Part shown: piece by piece, positions 50,501-63,136 of the stretch | Position numbering within the stretch: position 1 is the stretch's first letter | How the letters are laid out: each line of letters begins with the position of its first letter | DNA from: Gordius sp. MW1 | Lineage: Eukaryota > Nematomorpha > Gordioida > Gordea > Gordiidae | Direction of reading: 5' to 3' | NCBI GenBank assembly: GCA_964036665.1 | Contig: OZ038532.1 | Span: 16,572,537-16,636,536 of the forward strand | DNA length: 64,000 nt | Translations under genes and position numbers: made by a program | The notes under the pieces: model-generated | The model's database searches: none | Seen by the model: the letters and a program-made list of their open reading frames with translations, nothing else | Told to the model about the DNA's origin: nothing

Positions 50501-53500
50501 TTGGGTTAATATATTTCATTTAATTAGATTGTGATTTCATAGAAAACCTAAAAAGTAATATTTAAAAAAATAATATAGGTATTAGATTCTAATTTACGAT
50601 AAAATATATCGATAGAAACTAACACAAAATTCGAAACTCCTTCAAAGGTATAAGCATAGCCCGTTATTTCTAATTAAATTGAATCTACTATTAAACTCAA
50701 ACACGAATTGTACTTTATTAGATGGCGCGCGTAAGTTTATATAATTAGTAAAATTTTTCTACGTGTCATAGATATTACACCGCACGTGTGGCAGGGAAAT
50801 GTCCGATATTTTTAAAATGAAAAGGTATTTTAGGAATCTGAAAAAGTTATTTTACCCCCGGCCGCCCTGGGCACCTACGGGTAAAGTTTCGAGCGAATCG
50901 GGCTGGTAGTTTAAGAATTTAGCCCTTTTTTAAAACTAAAAAAAACTTTTTTTTAAAATTTTTTTTTACATTAAATTAATATTTTGTTTTTGTTAATACC
51001 ATTGATAATATGACTTTTTGACCGTCCGCTGGCTACTGACCGACGAAATATATTGATTTTCTAAACATAAAACACAACTTTATTATTTCATCATCTATAT
51101 AAATAACATAATAACTTCTACTATTTTAAAGCCAGCATGGTATAGTGGTTATAGCGCCGGCTTGTGAACTGGAGGTGTGGGGTTCAAGTCAGGGAGGGGA
51201 CAAATTTTTTTTTTAATTTTTTTAAATTAAATTAATATTTGTTCATGTTAATACCAATGATAATATGAATTTTTGACCGTCCGCTGGCTACTGACCAATA
51301 AAAAAATGACCATTGGCCAAATAAATCGAAATTTTTTTCGTTTTTGAATTGGTTAACATTGATAATTACCCTATGTCCTCCCCTACAAGGGCCTATAACT
51401 AATTAACTAATTATTTTGCATCTAATACCCCCTATAGGCATTCTCGCCCCTTCCCACCTTTCTCGCCCATAAATTGCATAGCAAATATGCTACGTTTATA
51501 CGGAGTATAGAAGAGTTCCCCCTTCCCCTCTTCCCTTCCCTTCTCCCCCTTCCCACGAGGGCCGAAGGCCCGAGTTTATATTAGTTATATCCAAAGATGA
51601 AACAGGTATTTGACCTCATTCAGTAAAGTCAATTAAATTAAAGGCATACAAAAGTAAAAAGTAGTAAAATCATTGCCCAAAGGTGAAAAACAAGTTGCCA
51701 TTACGTTAGAAGAGCCTTCCTTTTTTAAATTATTTTGGCAAGTAATCCATTAAGCTAGGTTTAAACATAGTGGAAGAAAGCAAATTCTTTCATGGTCGCA
51801 TGAGTCATGTAACTTTGTCCCATTTTTATATGACAATAAATATATTACCATAAACTAACCTCTATTTAAAAAGCTAAAAACTGGTGTACGTTGCCTTTGT
51901 AAACTCTCTAACACCTGTTTTGGTCTTAAAAAATGTAGCCCTTTTTGAAATTATTGCGATAATGATTTTCTTACTACCATTAAAATTGTTCTTAAAAAGC
52001 AGTATAAAATTTATCGAAAATTTTTTTTCGGACCTCCATGACTACTTTTATTTCACTAATAACGTTCGAGTAGTTAACAACCACTATATGCCCAAATTAT
52101 GCAAATTCAGGTATTGCGAGGTAACTATTTGCAAATAAACGTGGCCGCGAAATAAATTCAGCTTTAAGAGTCGGAACATATCTTTCAAATAATAAATGAC
52201 TACCTAAGTTATATCTTGTGTCAAAAGCAAGTCCAAAATCTATTGTACCCATCAAAGTAATATCCTTAATTTGGCGAATATATCTCATATTTCGAGATAG
52301 TGTCTGGGCATGTTTAAGCTTAGAATAAATCACATATTAAATTTTTTCCCAAAAATTGTTTGTGCCAAAGATGTTGTTTTTTATTTTTCCTTGTTCCTGT
52401 CTCATAACAACTGTTAAAAAGTATGATAGTCAGTCGACATTAAAACAAATTTTTAACAAAACTTGCTTAAAAGTTTATATATTAAAAAAAAGATTAATTA
52501 TTCAAAAAAACTGGCTTAATTCTAAAATTATTTTAATATACTTCGTTTAAAAAATATCCTAAATGAAAATATAATCCTCCACTAACTATTTATAGAAGCA
52601 AAAATATCTCTCTAAAATATCTACATATTGGTAAAAATCTTATCTTAAATTTCCCAAGGGTAGCAGAATGAGAATAATGCAAATGTTAATAAAATTATTT
52701 ACTATTTGTGTTAACATGTCTTAAATTTAAACTCAATACAAGCATATTTTAATATTACCATGAACATGATGTTCACACTTTTCAATTTCGTAAGGCTGAC
52801 AACCTTGATGCGACCCATATTGCCCCCCAGTAACTAAACCTTGTTGTTGCCAGAATTGCCAAGCTAAACCCGGTATTCCACCGTTACACCTAAATAAAAA
52901 TAGATATTTATAGTAATTAATAATTGTCATGGGGAAAGTTGTAAATATTAAGGGAAAAGTAAAGTGATTAATAAAAATCGTTAAATGCATTTAATCAATT
53001 ATAATAATGTCTTAGATACAATGTTGCTACCATAAATAGAAGTTCTTTTTAACTCAATCAAATAAACATTTCTTTTGTTTTAAGCAATAGAGTAGCTTTT
53101 TATAAATTAATGGGCATCCATTTTTTATGAGACATAGGTTTATTAGGCTGTCTTGATTCAAAATTATTTGTATTTGTTTGTCAACCTAAATTAGAAGATG
53201 AGTTTTTACTAATCATTGATTTGTAAAATTTAAATATAATTTGTAGCTAAATTTAAACATAAAAAATAATGAGATAAATATTTCTTGAATACTTATTAAC
53301 AAGAAAATTGGTTTTAGTAATGGTTTTTAGGAGATCAGAGGGAAAGGGTCTAACATTTTGAACCATATGGGCAAGTGTTAAGGATAAAATATAAAAGCCG
53401 TTAAATATAATAACATTAGAATACTAGAGAATTTTAATAAGTATATAATCTTAGATAAATAAAAATAACATGTTAATGACTTACTTATATCTTCAAATAT

Positions 53501-54280
53501 ATATGTACATATCAAAAGCTAGATATTAGATTCAGACACAATCTCTAAACATATAACTCTAAACTTGTTTGTTATAAATTACATACTTTGTTGATATTCC
53601 TATATAGTTAGCATATATTGAAGACTAAAAGGTATGTTAAAATTAAGTAAAAGCCTGATAAAAATCCTATATATTATAATAAGTTTAAATGTGTTATTAA
53701 ATTTCCTAACATATTTTTTATAAATATTTTTATTCAATTTTCATTAGAATATAACCTACCCAAACCCACAAACACGACAGCATGATAACAAATCCTCAGA
53801 TGATATGTGTGCATTTATTTGTCCTTTGCTTGCAATACAAATCCTATCTGTCATAGCCTCAACTGCACCAAACGCCTAAAAGTTCATTAATAAACACAAC
53901 AAAATATTGCTATACCCAACATGAACCACAAGATCCTTGATCACGTATTTCTTTCAAAGTAGGACAATCAGGCCATTCTACCCGACCATCAAATTCATCT
54001 GGAATGTCCATATCTTCTTCTTTATGGTATTCTATACCTAACACAAATGTTGTATTGATTACACCCATAAGGCCTTTAATGGAATCAAGGGTCCAGTTTT
54101 GAAAGGTAGGTTCCGCCTTATACATTAAAAGTTTTTTATAGTAATTATTACTTTCCAAGATGTATTCAAATTATTAATATAATTAGACAGATCAATTGAT
54201 CGACTGCCATACAATTCTGAATTTACTTTGTGACAAATAATATATACAAATAAAAACGAAACGGACAAAAGGTTATTCAT
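47561..54280 (-). CDS. CTSB: Cathepsin B, complete, seven exons, 350 aa
   Basis: Lysosomal papain-family (C1A) cysteine protease with endopeptidase and dipeptidyl-carboxypeptidase activity. Exons: 54152-54280, 53916-54116, 53760-53875, 52759-52889, 48402-48500, 47902-48018, 47561-47820; all junctions are GT-AG and phase-consistent, giving exactly 351 codons with stop. Residues 1 to about 20 are a signal peptide ([17 protein letters not shown]). The propeptide includes [10 protein letters not shown]. The mature enzyme starts near IPDEFDGR (about residue 83). Catalytic residues: C109 in QGSCGSCW, H278 in GGHAVKM, N300 in ANSWNNEWG. The occluding loop keeps the His pair (CEHHVH, H189/H190) that gives cathepsin B its exopeptidase activity. 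CNGG and the C-terminal CGIES are present. Introns are 35, 40, 870, 4258, 383 and 81 nt; intron 4 hosts a large repeat element. Nothing suggests a pseudogene. Confidence 0.96.
49350..50410. repeat. Minisatellite, about nine units of 100-150 bp
   Basis: Each unit has GGCCGTCCGCTGGCTGCTGA or a variant, CCAATGxAAAAAAATGACCA, TTGGCCAAAATGTGA, then a TTTTTTCG-T-rich block and ACTATTATGATTGTTCCTGT. The TGACCAATG...CATTGGCCA part is a short dyad in every unit. Open frames reading through it are artefacts. Confidence 0.8.
50793..50935 (-). repeat. Helitron internal fragment
   Basis: Matches the conserved block of the Helitrons at 45.4, 59.5 and 61.5 kb (GGAAATGTCCGATATTTTTA, GGCCGCCCTGGGCACCTA, GCGAATCGGGCTGGTAGT). 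Both Helitron ends are missing. Confidence 0.65.
51131..51201 (+). other. tRNA-like sequence (pseudogene or SINE head)
   Basis: GCCAGCATGGTATAGTGGTTATAGC resembles an acceptor/D-arm with a pol III A box (TATAGTGGTTA). GGTTCAAGTC about 35 nt later resembles a B box and T loop. The middle has TTGTGAA, as in tRNA-His anticodon loops. Stems are poor and the acceptor arms do not pair well, so it is not a functional tRNA. It is embedded in the minisatellite element between two similar T-rich blocks. Confidence 0.45.
52097..52333 (-). other. Unidentified 78-codon protein-like open frame in cathepsin B intron 4
   Basis: Runs [18 protein letters not shown] ... [13 protein letters not shown] ... PRLFANSYL and has balanced, protein-like composition unlike the low-complexity frames nearby. 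I do not recognise the family. It could be an exon of a gene nested in the intron, a retrocopy fragment or chance. A possible acceptor or upstream exon was not established. Confidence 0.3.
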
Positions 54281-57215
54281 GTCTGACTTTTTTTATTTAA
54301 TACAATGTTTCAACAATACAACCATGTGACTTACACAATGACTTTTTTAAGTCGATATACATTAGCTCAAGAAACTTTCAACGATCATAAATTATTATCA
54401 TGCATAGAATTAAGTATATATTTAAAATAAGATTAAGGGGTAATTAATGGTCCAAATTATGGTCCGAATGGTTTTATCTGGGTAAAATTACATATTTAGT
54501 AAATTCTTGAGGGCTAATAATGATTGCTGGACCATTTAGTTATTATTCATTACTCGAAGAAGTATTATATTTTCGCATAGGTTTTAGGTTATTTGATCCT
54601 TATATCTATCTATTGCTTAAAAAATAATATCCTTTGCTACCAGTGGCGTAGCTGGGGGGGAGGGCGTGGGGGCCCAGGCCCACCCAGGGGCAAAAATCGG
54701 GCCACATGGGCCCCCCCCCCAAGGCAAAAATCTTTGGCTTCTGGCCCCTTATGTAATTTTTTTAATTAAGAGACAATATGATAATTATAAATATTTATTT
54801 TTGAATAAAACTTTTAATTTTGAATTTAGTAATAAAAATATATTTAGAAATTGATCAAAAGGGACATGTTTCAAAGCCTATATATTTGCTTAATAAATGC
54901 AATTTTAACCCTTAATAGCCTTATAATAACTTTAAATGATATTAGAAAGGATAATCGCTATCAAATTCTTTATAATAAGGCGAAAGATTTAGCTTCAAAT
55001 TTTGATATTTCATTATTACCTTCGAAACATATTTAAAAATCAAAAAATTAAAAATTTTTGCTCTTTTGAATCTACCAATTATTTATTTGATTTCATAATT
55101 GATTTATATTATCCTATCATCGATAGAATAATAGAATAATTAAACATAAGATTTTCGGAAATTAATTGTTAAACCTTTCATCCCCTTTTTTAGGATAAAT
55201 CTCTTTTATCAGAAGTATATAACATCTAAGAATTAGAATTACAAGATGCCGAAATGATTATGGCAAAAATCATTTACCTTAACCCATTAAAACCTGAACA
55301 TAAAACCTCTCGATGAAAAAACTTGAAATTTTAGATTTTTTATTAATTTTATACCAAAATAACATCTGCAAATTTTTTTTTCCAAAAAACAATTCTAACT
55401 ATAGTTTTTAAAGCGTCGTATATATCATACGCTGGGAGACTCATATTTACCCTACTATTTAATTATTTTAAATTGAACGTAGTTAGCAAATTTTTATCTG
55501 CTAATACCTTCTCATAATAACTTAAAATATTAAAACGAAAAAAATCTAAATTAATTTTTTTCTCTAAGGATCAACACCCCCCCCCTCCCCATCAGTCGCC
55601 CTATATTCATAAGTTTGGAAACAAAATCCTTTTATAATCATTTTCTTATTAGTATTTTAAACATTTTTATAAAATATTCAGCAAATGAAACTATGTAATA
55701 ATAATTTCAATTGCTATTTATTCAATAGATCAATAATCAAGTTGTTAAAAACCAATATAAACGTCTATTAAAAGCGGCGCATCTTCTCTGTGTTGGGTTT
55801 TTGGCAGACCAATGGTCAATGTCATCGTGTTACCTGGTCGCTAACGCTGAATAGATAGTAGGATTTATAGCCTTAACTTGAGGTATACATAAGTCGCGAG
55901 TAAGGGGATTGTTACTCTTTGGGTAAAGTCTAATTAGAAAATCCTTTTCTCTTTCTAGATAAGGTAGCCATGCAATCACGTTCAAACAAAAACCTATTAT
56001 CAACCAAATATTTTTGATGGCATATTTATTCGATAGACTTCACGGAGTTGATCAAAAAGATCAACAACATTCTTCCCATTCTTTTGCCAGATCTTATAAT
56101 AAATGCAAAAAATCGAGCTAGTTGTCAATTAACATTGGGCTATTGGCAAAGCCTAAGCCATTCCTTTGAAAACAGCAAGTGTCACACCAATTTTTCGATC
56201 TTCAAATCTTTCAGACACTTCGAAACTGCAACAATAGTTGTTCGGCTTGTTCAGGCAAAAAAGCGTATACCCAAATTTAATGAGTTTATCTTGTATATAT
56301 CCTTCATAATTTCAATTTTCTCTATATATAGGACAAATTCAGCGTCCAATGAAGCTTATAAAGACTAGCAAGGGCCTTAGAGATGATTCCATAGAGGAAA
56401 GAGGGCAAAATGTTTGATGGAGAGGTGGCAAAATGATAATATTTAGAAATTTTAACGTTATTTTGTTTTATATTTACAATTTTTTAAAGTTAGGGGGTAA
56501 CTGCCCCCCACCCTCCACCTCCCCTAGATACTCCCAGGCAAAGGGGTAAAATAACCGAAACTATTTCTTGAAAATTTTGCTAAATAATTATTTATTTGAT
56601 TCTCAAAAGCGCCTATTTCTGCAGTGTTTTAAATGACCATCTGCCCACGATTTATCATACATTCAATTTTAAACGCATATATGAATATGAAAATTTAGCT
56701 AATGTTATATAAATTATATATCATCTTATAGATAAATTTCAATAATATCAAATTAAATTGTTAATTGTTTATTATGTAGAAAATTTAAACAAATAGTAAA
56801 AGGGGGCCCAATTTTTCCTGATTTTCAAAAGTACTACTTCTTTAAAGAGATATGGAAGTCATTTAATAAGCAAAAAAAAATGATTAATTAGTATGCTTAA
56901 TCACATCTTAAACTATATTATTAACTATATTTGATAAAATTAAAAGGTCTTTAAGTGTGAATATTAATCAGTTTAAAATGGTACACTTTGCGTATGATAT
57001 ATACGACGGTAGGCTTTAATGGGTTTTAAGATAAAATTTAATGATAATTTTTCACATATTTAAAATTTTACCCTCAAAAGTGTTTCGAAACTTTATTATT
57101 TTGACATTAATTATTTTAACTATTCCAATAACTTCGTGTTCATGCGAAAGTCTTTCCCATTGCGAAAACAAAACTTATCTTCGATCCATAATTGGACAAG
57201 ATAGGTTATCGTGAT
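54281..57215. other. Long AT-rich intergenic region with scattered repeat relics
   Basis: The first few hundred bases should hold the cathepsin B promoter, but no defined element was recognised. At about 54,642-54,730 CAGTGGCGTAGCTGGGG followed by G/C runs is a lone hAT-type end. At about 56,375-56,540 a degenerate relative of the CATGGGCGTAGCC MITE (GAGGGCAAAATG, GGGGGTAACTGCCCCCC) is visible. A 106-codon plus frame (56048-56368) has no recognisable domain. Nothing else supported. Confidence 0.4.
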
Positions 57216-58288
57216 TAGAGATATGCACGGGCAGGCCCGGCCCGCAAGCGGGTACGGACGGGCTTTGTATCATAAAAATTTTAACGGGCCGGGCCCGGAC
57301 GGGCTTAAAAATTAATGGAACGTGCTCGAGCGGGCCTGAGATTTTTTTATCGGGCTTGAGCGGGCCTGACATTTAAAAAAAAGGCCAATGATTATAAAAA
57401 CGGTCATGGAATTACAAAGGTCCTTAAAAGTCAGACAATTATATAAATATATGAATTTTATCAAAAGAAAGATTATTAATTGTTTAATGTTTTAAACCTC
57501 TATTTTTGTATATCCTGTAGCATTCATTCCTTTTTCAAGCGCTAAACTTGACTTTAAAACATTTTTATTCTATTTGCTGATTTTCGTTTACATAATTTAA
57601 GATTATAGCTTTGTAAATTCTTTTATAAGTAAGTTAAATTACTTAGTTACAATGCACCAATATTTTTGTGTTTAATTTTATCACAGATTTTACTGGTATA
57701 ATTATAATTAGGGCCATATAATTTAATAAATAGTTTTGTTCTAATCTAAAACTTAGGTGTATTAACTGATATAAATTATCAAATCAATGTTAACTGTTTA
57801 TTGAAAGTTGAATATTCTCATGTAATTTTATTAAAGTGTTTTAATTTATTGGTAATACTGAATTCTAACATCTTAAGTGTATTTACCTAAATTAATCAAA
57901 CAAAAGTAAATTGTTAAAAGTGGAATATTCTACTATAATTTTTTTAAGTGATTTAATGGTATTACTATATGAAAATTTTTTAGGTGTATTAACTGCAGAA
58001 ATAATTGATGATTTATTTTTTTTACATGATAATTATTGATGTTTTTTTATGAATATGTGAAAAAATAAAGAAAATTTTGTGAAATTTTTGATGGTGCCGG
58101 GCGCGGAGTTTTTAAAAACCTTGAACGGGATTTGGCGGGCCTGACGTTTTTTTAAACGGGTACGAACGGGCCTGAAAAATTTACGGACGGGCTCGGACGG
58201 GCCTACAAAATTTACGGACGGGCCCTGAAGTTTTGAAAACGGGTACGGGCGGGCCGACCTTCTAAAAACAGCCCGTTGCACATCTCTA
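57216..58288. mobile_element. Non-autonomous hAT-like element with CGGGC-type subterminal arrays
   Basis: Tips TAGAGATATGCACGGGC and GCCCGTTGCACATCTCTA are near-inverses. The first and last about 150 bp are dense in ACGGGCCTGA/CGGGC units. The AT-rich core is non-coding. The flanks (ATCGTGAT and GTTTCAAT) do not give a clear duplication. The tip is very close to those of the elements at 33,643 and 63,842 (TAGAG...TGCACGGG). Confidence 0.75.
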
Positions 58289-58395
58289 GTTTCAATCTCC
58301 GTTACTCGAACTTTTCCTGATGCGCACCCATCCCGGCTGACTTATTCTTATATTTAAGTGCAAGACAATGCGGACATACCTTATTCATAGTATCA

Positions 58396-59378
58396 ATGAC
58401 CATTGATATTGTTACTACAAACATGATTCATGGCCCATGTGGATATTTGAATCGTTCATCGCCTTGCATGTTAGATGGAAAATGTACAAAGTGTTTTCCT
58501 AAAGATTTTATCAATGATACGGTAACACATGTTGACGGATATCCAATATATCGCCGAAGAAGTACCGGTAATGGCGGACATCTATTTACTGAAACTATTA
58601 GTAACGCAGCCATTGACATTGACAATCTATGGGTTGTACCATATTCACCTCTGCTGTGCAAAACATTCAATGCTCATATTAATGTTGACTTCTGCAGTTC
58701 GGTGAAGAGCATAAAATATATATGCAAGTATGTGAATAAAGGAAGTGATATGGCTGTATTTAGAATTGATAATACCTATGTGAATGCTCCTCCATTGAAT
58801 ACCAATGATGAAATTACGAACTACCAAATTGGCCGGTACATCAGCTGCAATGAAGCTGTTTGGCGGATCTTTGGTTTTCCAACTCATGCACGGGATCCAG
58901 CAGTTATCCATTTAGCTGTCCATCTTGAAAACGGCCAGCGTGTATTTTTCACGAACGAGACCACGCTTGATCGTGCTATAAATCCACCAAAAACTACACT
59001 CACCGATTTTTTTGTATTGTGTAATCATGCGGATGCTCTTGGTGCCTTCGTGCAACACTACTCTATTCAGAAGTACCCCACTATTTTACGTCGACTTAAT
59101 CGAAAAAATGGATGCCCCGCAAGCAAGACACACCAGTTAATGCATGTCCCTGTTTATTCAAATCAAACATTTTTGGTCGTGTATATAAAGTGAATCCTAG
59201 GCAGACTGAGAGTTTTTATCTGCAACTGTTGTTTGTAAATGTCACCGGCCCATTGTCATTTCACGATATACGTAAAGTAAATGGACATCAGTATCCAACG
59301 TATAAAGATGCATGCCTTGCACTAGGCTTGCTAGAAGATGACAACCATGGGACAGTATGCTTACTGAAGCAGCATTAA
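58396..59378 (+). pseudogene. Helitron Rep fragment
   Basis: A 265-codon frame (58396-59193) followed after a frameshift by 59112-59378. It has MIHGPCGYLNRSSPCM, HVDGYPIYRRR, VVPYSPLLCKTFNAHINVD, and the Rep two-tyrosine region IKYICKYVNKGSD, then NEAVWRIFGF. After the shift come GRVYKVNPRQTESFYLQLL and TYKDACLALGLLEDDNH. This is the C-terminal Rep part and the start of the Rep-helicase linker; HUH and helicase domains are absent. It stops where the non-autonomous Helitron at 59,466 begins. Confidence 0.88.
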
Positions 59379-59465
59379 ACTGTATAGCAACATAACTTCG
59401 TCTTCTATTCGCTTCATTGTCACAACGCTCCATTCTTTTCAATCATAACCACACCTATGCACTTA

Positions 59466-60998
59466 TCTATATATATAAAGTAAAGTGTATGTATATATGT
59501 ATGTAAGGGCTAATCTCTGAAACTACAGGCCCGATTCGCGCGAAAATTTACCCCTAGGTTCCCAGGGCGGCCAGGGGTAAAATAGCTTTTTTAGAATCCT
59601 AAAATTCTTTTAAATTTTCGAGATATTGGGTTTTATACGTTTTGACGTTCAATAAAATGTCAATCAAACGCACCTCCTCGCGTTCGTCGAAAATTTGAAT
59701 ATACAGACAGTTCTGTAGTAAAAGTGTATCACTTATAGTAGTTTGTAGTAAAACGTAATCTTTTCTTAACGGTGACAATATAAAATTTATGAATTAAATT
59801 TCTTAAACGTCATCTTTTCTTAACGGTGACAAGACAACATAAAATTTATGAATTAAATTTCTTAAACGTCATCTTTTCTTAACGGTGACAACATAATATT
59901 TATGAATTAACCTGAAATAAATAAATTATAGATTATTTGAGAAAATATATCGGTGAAGAAGATGAATTTTTCTCATTATCATTAAATGAGATATTTTAAA
60001 TGAGAAAGATGAAGGTATATATAATTTAAATGTAATATAAAATAGTCCAACGTTGATTATTCTGAGTAAATGCTATTTATATATAAATGTCATTATTTAT
60101 CTATCATTAATTTTTATTAAATGAGATATTTAAATGAGAATAAATTCTGAAACTACCGGCCCGATTCGCGCGAAACTTTACCCGTAGGTTCTCAGGGCGG
60201 CCAGGTGTAAAATAGCATTTTCAGATTGCTAAAATTCCTTTTAGTTTTAAAAATATCGGACATTTCTCGGCCTTTTGGTTTTAAAAAAGGGCTAAATTCT
60301 GAAACTTCAGATCCGATTCGAGCGAAAATTTAGCCGTAGATGCCCAGATAGGCCAGGGGTAAAATAGCTTTTTCAAATTCCTTAAATACCTTTTTGTTTT
60401 AAAAATATCTGACATTTCCCGTCCAGTTTCATTTATAGCAGCATATACAATAATGACGTCATACCTACAAAGCTGAAGTTTTCTCGGATTAGATATTTAA
60501 AAGTATAATAAAAATGTTACACTATACGGTTAAAATTATTGGGGTTTAACAGACTATTTAAATTAAATAAATAAAATTTAAATTATGCAGTTTTTGTCAT
60601 TATTATCACGTGGTCGATCATAGAAGCATATTTTTAATAATTATCCATCCTTCAATTAATTATTTTATTATATTAAAGAAAATTGTATTTCAAATAAATC
60701 AGCTAACTAGAAAAATAAAATAATGGTATTATTGTATAATAAGTAACAGCATTAATAAGCAATTTTTTCAAAAACATTTAATTTTAGTCGGATTTGATGA
60801 CTAAAACAGAATTTGCATTTGGTTTGTCTTATTATATAAATATATACTAAAAATAGTGGGTTCATAAAATCATTCGGACCTTTCACATTATAAATTATTT
60901 CATATATGACCCCATTTTAGATAAGTCTTATTAATAGCTTATACTTAATTAACCACTTAAGGACTGAGCCAAAGCAACGCTTGGCCGGGCACAGCTAG
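59466..60998 (+). mobile_element. Non-autonomous Helitron, left arm of a tail-to-tail pair
   Basis: Starts TCTATATATATAAAGTAAAG after an A and ends GGCCGGGCACAGCTAG before a T. It contains three tandem units with AACGTCATCTTTTCTTAACG (about 59,750-59,930) and the conserved GGCCGCCCTGGG-type blocks. Non-coding. It is a near mirror of 61549-63136. Confidence 0.88.
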
Positions 60999-61548
60999 TA
61001 ATATATATATATAAAAAGTAACTCGATTTTCTTTGTCCTCTAATAACTCCTAAAGTTCGCGACCTATTGCCACCAAATTTTGCCAGATCATTGCCTTAGC
61101 GTCCTAGATGGTTTATATATACTTTTTATCGACCTGCGACAGCCGTAACCCTGTTTTTTGGTAGTGTTTACCGCCACCTATTGGATGATTTATACAACGT
61201 TTTTATACTTTTTTATCGTTATTGTGCTAATTTTTATCTTAATTTTTTTTTCACAATTGATTTGTCATTTGTGGCTCATTTTTTAATTACCTAGGCCCGT
61301 TTTTTTACAATATATAAGACTGTAACAAATAAACATTCTAGATACCCTGAAACATTTCTATTTTCTTAAATAAATATAACCCGCGCTTTTAGATACATTT
61401 CCACGTTTCGTTATTTTTTCCTATTTTATGAAGTTCTGTTATTAATATTACAGTACAAAAACATTACTTTAACTTTAGAGGGTGAATGCAGGCAATGCTT
61501 AACCGACAAACTTCAAATGCAGTGCTATGAGCTATTATTCATACAGAA
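60999..61548 (+). mobile_element. Helitron 5' end fragment between the inverted pair
   Basis: From about 61,015 it matches the first 300 bp of the Helitron at 25,246 (TTTTCTTTGTCCTCTAATAA, TATATACTTTTTATCGACCT). It is interrupted at 61,549 by the minus-strand Helitron and may continue at 63,137. Confidence 0.7.
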
Positions 61549-63136
61549 CTAGCTGTGCCCGGCCAAGCGTTGCTTTGGCTCAGTCCTTAAGTGGTTAAAT
61601 AAGTATAAGCTATTAATAAGACTTATCTAAAATGGGGTCATATATGAAATAATTTATAATGTGAAAGGTCCGAATGATTTTATGAACCCACTATTTTTAG
61701 TATATATTTATATAATAAGACAAACCAAATGCAAATTCTGTTTTAGTCATCAAATCCGACTAAAATTAAATGTTTTTGAAAATATTGCTTATTAATGCTG
61801 TTACTTATTAGACAATAATACCATTATTTTATTTTTCTAGTTAGCTGATTTATTTGAAATACAATTTTCTTTAATATAATAAAATAATTAATTGAAGGAT
61901 GGATAATTATTAAAAATATGCTTCTATGATCGACCACGTGATAATAATGACAAAAACTGCATAATTTAAATTTTATTAATTTAATTTAAATAGTCTGTTA
62001 AACCCCAATAATTTTAACCTTATACTGTGACATTTTTATTATACCTTTAAATATCTAATTCGAGAAAACTTCAGATTTGTATGTATGACGTCATTATTGT
62101 ATATGCTGCTTTAAATGAAACTGGACGGGAAATGTCAGATATTAAAACAAAAAGGTATTTTAGGAATCTGAAAAAGCTATTTTACCCCTGGCCTATCTGG
62201 GCATCTACGGCTAAATTTTCGCTCGAATCGGATCTGAAGTTTCCGAATTTAGCCCTTTTTTAAAACCAAAAGGCCGAGAAATGTCCGATATTTTTAAAAC
62301 TAAAAGGAATTTTAGCAATCTGAAAAAGCTATTTTACACCTGGCCGCCCTGAGAACCTACGGGTAAAGTTTCGCGCGAATCGGGCCGGTAGTTTCAGAAT
62401 TTATTCTCATTTAAATATCTCATTTAATAAAAACTAATGATCGATAAATAATGACATTTATATATAAATAGCATTTACTCAGAATAATCAACGTTGGACT
62501 ATTTTATATTACATTTAAATTATATATACTTTCATCTTTCTCATTTAAAATATCTCATTTAATGATAATGAGAAAAATTCATCTTCTTCACCTATATATT
62601 TTCTCAAATAATCTATAATTTTATTTATTTCAGGTTAATTCATAAATTTTATGTTGTCACCGTTAAGAAAAGATGACGTTTAAGAAATTTAATTCATAAA
62701 TTTTATGTTGTCTTGTCACCGTTAAGAAAAGATGACGTTTAAGAAATTTAATTCATAAATTTTATATTGTCACCGTTAAGAAAAGATGACGTTTAAGAAA
62801 TTTAATTCATAAATTTTATGTTGTCGTCACCGTTAAAAAAAGATTACGTTTTACTACAAACTACAATAAGTGATACACTTTTACTACAGAACCGTCTGTA
62901 TATTCAAATTTTCGACGAACGCGAAGAGGTGCGTTTGATTGACATTTTATTGAACGTCAAAACGTATAAAACCCAATATCTCGAAAATTTAAAGGAATTT
63001 TAGGATTCTAAAAAAGCTATTTTACCCCTGGCCGCCCTGGGAACCTAGGGGTAAATTTTCGCGCGAATCGGGCCGGTAGTTTCAGAGATTAGCCCTTACA
63101 TACATATATACATACACTTTACTTTATATATATAGA
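61549..63136 (-). mobile_element. Non-autonomous Helitron, right arm of a tail-to-tail pair
   Basis: On the minus strand it starts TCTATATATATAAAGTAAAG and ends GGCCGGGCACAGCTAG. It matches 59466-60998 along nearly its whole length in opposite orientation, with one extra tandem unit of the AAGATGACGTTTAAGAAATT block. The two 3' ends face each other across 550 bp. Confidence 0.88.

Larger units (their letters stand above)
48798..51590. mobile_element. Helentron/HINE-like element with subterminal inverted repeats, in cathepsin B intron 4
   Basis: The left end TTGCTATGCAATTTATGGG (48798-48816) is the exact inverse of CCCATAAATTGCATAGCAA (51466-51484). About 75 bp beyond the right repeat is a short hairpin, GGGCC-GAA-GGCCC (51559-51571). 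The core holds short repeats with CTATGCAATTTAACTAGTT (49075-49570) and a minisatellite (49350-50410). Subterminal inverted repeats, an internal tandem array and a 3' hairpin are the layout described for Helentron-derived interspersed elements. No Rep/helicase is present, so the class is an inference. The outer borders are approximate. Confidence 0.55.
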
